Shown here piece by piece: positions 57,245 to 64,000 of a stretch of DNA of 64,000 nucleotides. Under the pieces are notes generated by a model. It had not been told where the DNA came from. It searched no databases and saw only the letters and a program-made list of their open reading frames with translations. Origin of the DNA: Lepidurus packardi (taxonomy: Eukaryota; Arthropoda; Branchiopoda; Notostraca; Triopsidae); contig JAKZAN010000186.1 of the NCBI GenBank assembly GCA_023053545.1, positions 1 through 64,000 on the forward strand, in the 5' to 3' direction. The position numbers and the translations under genes are program-made. How positions within the stretch are numbered: the stretch's first letter is position 1; every line of letters begins with the position of its first letter.

Positions 57245-57736
57245 TGTCCATGGTTGGGAACGAGGTAGTAATAATATATTGTTGGTGTTGGCTAAAATTG
57301 TTTTATAATATGTTTATAATTATGGTTGGCTTATTATTTTATGACCATTGGGAGCAAGATATTTTTATTGGAACGATAAGTGCTGCACCATAGATAGGAT
57401 TCCTACGGCTTTATGAACCTGCAGCATAGGAGTTATCTTCAGCATCGACGCCATGGCTAGAGTGCTTATGCCATGGGTATTGGGACTACATCATTGATGT
57501 TAGTTGCCGTCGAGATGCTTGCGGAGTCATATATATATAGGTGGCTCGATATTCCTAGCAAATTGCATCTCAGACTCCACCCTTCTCCCTGCATTATTCT
57601 CTTATATTTCTGCCACTATTCCAACTCCTTGTCAACTGCGCAAATCACACAAATATACCTGCGATTCAATTATTCACAAATCCTGCATTCCCGAATAATA
57701 CCTCAAACTTAGCAGTGCATCCTAGATCAGAAGCAG
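57245..57736. other. Divergent promoter region
   Basis: 492 nt between the mitoferrin-like gene and the acyltransferase. The right half is pyrimidine-rich. Nothing recognised. Confidence 0.6.
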
Positions 57737-58840
57737 ATGGAGAAATACCGTAAGTGGACAGACGAGAAGACTGGCATCAACCCTTTCATACGGGCCAATA
57801 GGATCATCGATTCCTCCTCCCCTGTCAACTTCATCATCAACGTAAGCTACTCATCTGCCATCTATTCACAGTTAGTAAAGATAGTTGTGTTCATAGTCAA
57901 ACTCTTCTTGGCGCTGATACTCCTGAGCATAAAAACACTGACACTCCTGCCTGGCTTGCTCGTACTCGAATGACCCACATACCCTATCCAAACTACAACG
58001 ATATTTAGCTGCCCAAAGCCATCGACTACGCCTTCCGCCGAATCGTCAATAAAATAATAGTCGGGGCTTTCCTGTTCTTGTGCAATGTGGAGAAAGAGGA
58101 TAATAATGTGGATAAGCTATTAGAGAAACCCACTTCTAAGATGACCATTCTGCATCTGAGCAACCACTCTTGTCTCTTAGATTCTTTCTTCTTCCTCCTG
58201 AAGTAACCAGACCCACAATAAAATCAATTTCGTGCATAGACTATCTCCTGTTCGGATGATCGTAATCCATTCTGACCCAGCTAAACCTAATCATAATGCT
58301 AGTGAAAAAACCCCAATACAGACATATTCCACCGTGTAAGGTTTTGATCTTTTCCTTGCCATCTTCAAGAGAGCAGGCTTCTATCGCCGCGACTCCTCAG
58401 GCACTACTCTAAAAGAAATCTACACACAAGCATCGCAACAGAAAGTTAACCTCGTTATGTTCTTCGAAGGGGTTAGGACCAATGGAATGGGTATTCTGGA
58501 CATAGATGATAGTACCCTTAGGGATCTAGAAGTTGCCTTCGAAAATCAAATTGCAGTCTATAGTTTGAAATACAGTTCAGGGTAACCAAAAATCAATTCT
58601 GTGATCGATTCTCCACTTCGGAACCTGTTCTATCTATTCACAAACTCTATGGTGCTCAAAGCAAGGGTAAAAACCATTGATAGGCAGGCGATCACAGTGG
58701 ATGAGCCCCTGAGATAGCTGATAAATGGATACTACGACCTGAACGGACTGAAGCGACTGGACTTATTCGCTGAGAACTATTTCTAGTTCATGTAGAACTA
58801 TAGACAGACTCAGGATATCAAGTATGTGAAGTCAAAGTGA
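57737..58840 (+). CDS. PlsC-type acyltransferase (AGPAT/LPCAT family)
   Basis: Three exons (introns 57962-58008 and 58203-58239) give 339 residues. An additional 30-nt GT-AG stretch at 57843-57872 is a multiple of three and may be a further intron. The N-terminus has a hydrophobic hairpin (IVVFIVKLFLALILLSIKTL). Acyltransferase motif I, LSNHSCLLDSFFFLL (HxxxxD), motif II, FKRAGFYRRDSSG, and motif III, MFFEGVRTNGMGIL (EGxR), are all present in order. Such enzymes acylate lysophospholipids in ER membranes. The exact acceptor cannot be told. The second intron lies right after motif I. Confidence 0.88.
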
Positions 58841-59045
58841 TAAATTATGAAGCACTGTATATAGAGGCTTTCTTTAGGAAATGAACAGCTTCAATCCAAG
58901 GAAATTAGGACAGCGAAATATAATTCTTCGTTTATTGATTGGCCGAAATATAAAGGAATTGAATTAAAAAGAATAAAGAATAGACAAAACACTGCACCAT
59001 GTCCTTTTTCCATTGCTGAATTCAAGGATTCGACTTACTGCGCCT

Positions 59046-62000
59046 TCAGCCCATACAGTTCCTGAATCCCCAGCATCCACCTACCTCCTCTCCTTTCTCC
59101 TTTGACTCTTTCTTCATCTGTCCCTTTTTGCTGTTTTTCTAGCCACCCTTATTATCATATTCCAATCCAGATCCCACACTCTTCCCTTTTTGTCCTTCCT
59201 CCTTTAAAGGGATACTATGGTTGCTCCCCTCGTAGGTGTTGTTGTTCTTTGAAAAAGCTGTCGAAAATTGTTTGCTCAGGTGGTTGTCGTTGCCAGCCTG
59301 GTTTCCGCCCGGAGAGGCACTAAACGTACTCAATATCGAAATTGTTCTGTTCTTCCTTTCGTATGGAATGATTGATTTTCTAGAGATTTCTTTATCGGTG
59401 CTGTTACTAGTTTTGGTTATGATGTTGTTAGGGTTGTTATTGTAGTAGTCTTTGTAGAGATGCTACTTCTCGGAGCCAGTAATCACCAAAGTTTGGATCA
59501 GCATTTTCTATGAGTCATCGGGACTTATGACAGGTCCTGATAGCTATTTCTTAATTGCATTGAGCCAGAGCGACGCCTGCTCGGCACTGGGTGCCATGAA
59601 CTTGTATTTACAGTCTGCGAGCTCCAGCAAGAATGTAGTATTTTTGGAATGGTGATTAGACAGATTGCGCACCTAACTGGGAATGTGGATGCGGTTCTGC
59701 AGCTGTAAGGAGGATTCATTAAGGTACCATAGTAAATACCCATCAATAATGCGAAAGTATCTCTATTCATAGAAGAACTTCTTGACCAGCACATTAGAAA
59801 CTGAAGATTTCTTTGAGTCTACCTTCTTTTTTTGAAGGTAACCTTTCATACCTACTGTTCCACAGGAAAGAGACGAAGGCTAAGGAGGGGTAAGTGTGAT
59901 CAAATTTGGTTAGTTAAGACTAGGCTACTACACCCAAGACTCATTGCGCATATTTGTAGCCACAGGAAGTTGTTGGCCTAGGTTGAGTGTCAAAGTGCTC
60001 CTTCTGCTATGTGACATTGCCCAGTTATCCAAGTATGTTTATCTACTCACTGCTTCGAAATACTCCTCTCTCTCCTCGCATTCAGCCCCTTTGTTGTCCT
60101 TCTCGACATTTTTAAGACTATCCAGACAGACTCTGAGGAGCTCATTTCTTTCCTCCTTGCTGAGATGGGTCTTGAGGTCAATGATGATTCGGGCCAATTT
60201 TTAGTTAATGAGTAGAGGATAATCTCGATAGAGAGTCTGACAGAGTTTTCTAATGGTGATCATGGAATCAGCAGTGACGAATTACCCCAACGCGACCAAA
60301 ACCCTCGTCTGGCTGCTTAGTATCTCGCTCGAAACCAATTGTCTGTAAACTCCTACAATTTTCTAATAGTCCTGATTTAGTTTCCACGAAATGGATTTTG
60401 TATTTGGTCCAGTCGACATCCCCCAGAAACTCGATGTCCTCATGTTCGTAAAAACATCAGTATAGAATCTAACGATCTCCTGGATGGACTGCATATAGAT
60501 TTGCTCGAGGCTGTGCAGCCGTATTTTCTACAGAGGAGCCAGTTTCTGGACAACCTCCAAACACACAGACTCAATATTCAACTGCATGTATTCGTTGTGT
60601 AAAAGGCTCCGATTGATGGTACTGAAAAGAATCATGAATATTCTCTTGACGATGGTCTCATGCATCTATGTCACCAGCTCTCCAATCTAGTCACAGTTGA
60701 TACCAGAAACTCTAAAGTGCTGTTCTTGGTAGCGATACTAGAGATTACTTGGAGGACTCCTAGACATGAGATCAGCAAGTGATCTGCTATAGACATCGCA
60801 GTCGTTGCACAGTCCTGAGAGAATGTCAAGATCGCAGAGATTGTCGATATATGAATCTAGTCTGTAGCTCCACGCTTTGAATTCTTCGCAGATAAAAACT
60901 CTAGCTTGTTCCACAGTATACTTAGAAGATGAAAGTTTAAAAGACTCATCAATGACCTAAGCAGTCCGTTTAATGAATTCCTTTCGCAGACGTGTACCTA
61001 TCAAACCATGCTACTCAATATCCTAAAGAATAGTCTTGGGATTTCTGAGTAGCTCTTCGCAAAACTGTCGGAACTGAATTGATTTCTTGCGGAAGTATAC
61101 TTTGTTAAGCAGTTCCACACCGCTTCCTAGCCTGGCATCCTTCACAAACTTACTGATTTGCTGTTGATAACTTTCTGACAAGTTGGCCAGCCTGAGTATA
61201 TCATTTTGATTGAGTTCCTTATGATTAAGAGTCCAGAAATCCTTGAGGGTACTATATATTTTTCCGTGAATATACTATGCAAATTCCTTGGCCAAGTCCA
61301 ACCTGGGGACTGACTTGACGTGGCAGGCATTACAGAAATCTACTAAGTGTCCAATCATCGACTACTGCAGTAGCTACAGTTGATCGAAGCTCTTGAGTTG
61401 TTGTTGTTTTCCCATCACTCTTTTGTACTCCTTGTCGAACTCTATTCTTATCTTTTCCCTTCGGAGTGACAAACTAGGTTGCTAGTCGTATATCTTCAAA
61501 TGTGTATCAATGTTCTTTCTCAACTTAATTCCTTGCTAATTATGGTACTATTTGCCAACACTAACAGCCTTTAAAAGCGGTCGGTGGAATGTAGTTACCG
61601 ACTTGCCTGTGAGTTATAGAATAAAGCCGCAGTTGAGTTTGAGCTTAGTTTAGTTGAAGATTTCTACCGAAAGGATGTTTGCTGTCCTACACACTTCTTT
61701 AACCTTGCTATCTGCAACTTTATAGAGAACGTTATATTGGTAGGGTTTTACAAATTCTTCTCCCAGTAAAATACCATCTTCAAAATCCTCATAGAGAGAT
61801 TTAACACTAATGATGAAGTAGATTCCTTCTGAAAACTGTTCAAGGAGAAGTCTTTTTTGGATTTTACTGGACTAGAACTAGAGCTGTATCATTTTGAGGC
61901 CTAGGATATTCCCCCAGAATTGGAAGTTAATGTTGTTCACGGCTATTTATGCCTCAAGTTTGTGTTAGCTAGGTTTTTACTTGATTTTCTTGCTTGGCTG

Positions 62001-62471
62001 GATGTAACTCCCCCTTTTTGCAAAAGGAAGTGAAGGGACTGGTTAATGGGATTGTTCGAGGCTACCCCTCAATGGTAATCCTTGACTTGCATTTTCCTTC
62101 AGAATAGTAATCGCAGTCACCCACATATCCCTTGTTTATGAGTCTTTGGCCTGAAGCTCGTAAAGCCTGCCATCCTGGGCTTTGAATTTAAGTTACTTCT
62201 TTCCCGATGGTTGAATTTCAGTAATGTTCAACAACAATATTCTGTTTTTAGGTTGTTAAATGTGATTGCTAATGTTCTGAGGAGAAAGGGATGTTGTCGG
62301 ATTTTATGGGGTGATAGGTTGAGGAGGCTAATGATCGTAGTAGTTGAGGTAGTCAGAATCGAGAGTCCAGAAGCGTGGCTGCCAGCCGAGGAAGAGCTGT
62401 GTGGATTTTTTGGAGAGATAGCCGGTTAAAGATCTAGCTTGGGCTAAGGTGTTGACTTTGGATTAGTGCAT
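59046..62471 (-). CDS. Large protein with PH domains at both ends
   Basis: An intronless 1,141-residue frame. An N-terminal PH domain (GYLSKKSTQLFLGWQPRFW; YELQAKDSETRDMWVTAITI) is followed by about 700 mostly helical residues (for example EAREYIHGK-like segments, HLVDFCNACHVKSVPRLDL, FKLSSSKYTVEQARVFICEE, KLARIIIDLKTHLSKEERNE) that recall exocyst/Munc13-type tethering rods. A second PH domain sits near the C-terminus (GMKGYLQKKKVDSK; ERYFRIIDGYLLWYLN; ASLWLNAIKKEL) before an Asn/Ser- and Lys-rich tail. The overall design, a helical rod with a lipid-binding module at each end, suggests membrane tethering or trafficking. I know no named family with this order. Confidence 0.82.
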
Positions 62472-62903
62472 TTGATTTATAAGTATTAAATGTTTATTGA
62501 GGGCAAGAAGATGTTTGGGTTATTTATTGTTTAGACAATTACATCGAATGAATCTTGATCATACAAAAATAGCAAACCCTCACAAACTGACTCAACAACC
62601 ACATGGCTGCATCACAGATAGATATTTAATCCTATTATTTCATGCAGACTCCAGCCCAATATTTATCTCAAGACTCTGCTATTATACCGGCTACGGACAC
62701 AGTATACCATGTCTGAAGCTTGCTGCCCAGAAGAATACTCCATTGACTTCGATTTGGCTGCTTCTAAATTTTCATCTTCAAAATACTTGTGCACGACTCA
62801 TAAAGTCAATCTGCATTCTACTCTTCTATCTACCAGACATCACCACTTCAAGTAAACATATACTCATTACCCTTTTGTCAGTAGTAGATCAGTCATAATA
62901 CTT
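62472..62903. other. Intergenic spacer
   Basis: 432 nt between two minus-strand genes. A plus-strand frame runs through it from 62549 into the next gene, where it is antisense to a better frame. Not called. Confidence 0.55.
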
Positions 62904-63902
62904 TCAAAGCTCATTCCCAGAGTATGGGTCAGAGTTCTTCAAAGGATGGGGAGTCTCTCGGTGCATCTTCTGGTAGGCGCTACTTTCCTTTATTATCTCA
63001 GCAATGTGCGCGGCGACCATCTTCACCTTCGAGAAGCCGTACTTTTCGGTTGCAATGTCCACGTACCCTGAGTACTACTCGTACATCACCCTGAACATGT
63101 CTATTCCTTCCAACTTATTGGATAATGCCTTCACCTTCGCAATATTGGCTGGCGACTGGCACTTGGGTTTGAGTCTAATATGCTTGAGGACATCGAAGGC
63201 TCTCGGGATCTTGATGAAGATATTATTGATATCGAGCCTATCGAGTTCTTCAGAGAGAGTCCCTGCTTGTTCAGCATCAATACAAAAGGAGAAATCTTGA
63301 TTTTCTAGATCAGGGATTTTGATTGTTAAGGCTCTCAAAAATACTGTCGAAAGAGTTTCTGATTAGCTGACAACGTTGACATAATAATACTCAAAGAAGC
63401 CTTTGAGGAACTTGCCGATTTTCTGACCTATCGAATCGAGGGAGTTATGTGGTAATAAGATATCCTGGCAGTATTGAGGGTATGCCCTAACGAAATTTGA
63501 CATATGGTACAGCTTCTTCGGTTCATCCAGGAACTGAAGTTTTTCTTCGGTATTGGAGAGTAGAGTGCTAATAGTATGAGCTAAATTTGGATGGTTTTTA
63601 ATGAAAGTTCTGAAGACTTTCAGGGTTTCCATGGTGATATTGGGTCCGAGTGCGATGAGCTGGTCAAGGAGTTGCATGACTTATTGGGAATTCTCTCTGA
63701 GCTGTGCGAGTGTAATTATCTTTTGAAGTTAATGGGGAATGATGCCGATCCATGTCTAAGCTTAGGCATGTATAGCATTGAATAGGAGTTGAGCAGAGGC
63801 AGGGAGTGTTTAGTGTGGAGGATGAATAGCATGAGGATCGGTGGGATGAGCCAGACGAAAGGAAGGGAAGAATATGCACAGAAATAATAATGATGGATGC
63901 AT
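62904..63902 (-). CDS. Secreted or lumenal protein of unknown function
   Basis: A 332-residue frame from ATG 63902 to TGA 62904-62906, without introns. It begins with a textbook signal peptide (MHPSLLFLCIFFPSFRLA). The mature part is soluble and helical (AIHAEAETWIGIIPHELQKI; NITMETLKVFRTFIKNHPNL; RAYPQYCQDILLPHNSL; QKIGKFLKGFFEYYYVNVVS; SPANIAKVKALSNKLEGIDM), with one NIT glycosylation sequon and few Cys. No membrane anchor or retention signal is seen (the last residues are SGNEL). The start is near the right edge, but the frame and signal peptide are complete. No family recognised. Confidence 0.7.
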
Positions 63903-64000
63903 AAGATATGCAGTTTATTGCGATGGATGCTTCTAGATCGTGTAGATGAAATCGAGGGATTTATCAAATAATATATGAGTAGCAGATAATAAACCTAACT
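63903..64000. other. 5' flank of the last gene
   Basis: The final 98 nt lie upstream of the secreted-protein ATG and are AT-rich. The window ends here without a telomere, so the chromosome continues. Confidence 0.6.

Noticed and set aside
62549-63300. Long plus-strand frame over the spacer and the last gene
   Set aside because: Most of it is antisense to a complete signal-peptide-bearing gene on the minus strand.

Overview
The window is one end of a ciliate macronuclear chromosome. It opens with about 46 uninterrupted CCCCAA telomere repeats (1-275), the repeat used by oligohymenophorean ciliates. Coding frames are full of TAA and TAG, and only TGA ends genes. At nearly invariant positions of recognisable proteins (RBBP4, class I HDAC, dienoyl-CoA isomerase, mitoferrin, ANP32, GRAM domain) TAA/TAG sits where the family has glutamate, not glutamine. 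That is the peritrich nuclear code (NCBI table 30; Vorticella, Carchesium, Campanella, Epistylis kin). All genes here were read with UAA/UAG = Glu and UGA = stop. Introns are GT-AG and short (33-140 nt). The genes are closely packed.

Layout. 1-7.2 kb is subtelomeric: a small inverted repeat, an open frame that runs into the telomere, a PA-domain sorting-receptor-like gene (1079-2479), a small membrane protein (2991-3693), then a poorly resolved stretch with one secreted-protein candidate (4752-5226). 7.2-18.4 kb: a Ser-rich protein, BAP31-like ER protein, HP1-like chromodomain protein, a tiny ORF, Bre1-like RING E3, and a TBC Rab-GAP. 18.6-26.3 kb: a 1,636-residue helical/coiled-coil protein and a four-TM protein with an Asn-rich tail. 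26.5-39.2 kb: class I HDAC, an acidic unknown, a GRAM/VASt lipid-transfer-like protein, RBBP4/MSI1, tubulin cofactor B, SSRP1/Pob3, exportin-1-like, ANP32. 39.7-50.2 kb: peroxisomal dienoyl-CoA isomerase, a multi-exon unknown, ceramide synthase, a glycine-rich membrane protein, importin alpha and three unknowns. 50.9-64 kb: a USP14/Ubp6-like protein lacking catalytic Cys and His, an LRR/coiled-coil protein, mitoferrin, a PlsC acyltransferase, a double-PH protein and a secreted unknown.

The set is a mix of housekeeping genes, but chromatin is over-represented: HP1, Bre1, HDAC, RBBP4, SSRP1 and ANP32 lie within 29 kb, with the two nuclear transport receptors (exportin-1, importin alpha) close by. 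No prophage, CRISPR array, rRNA or confident tRNA was seen, and no virus-like or transposon element could be identified.
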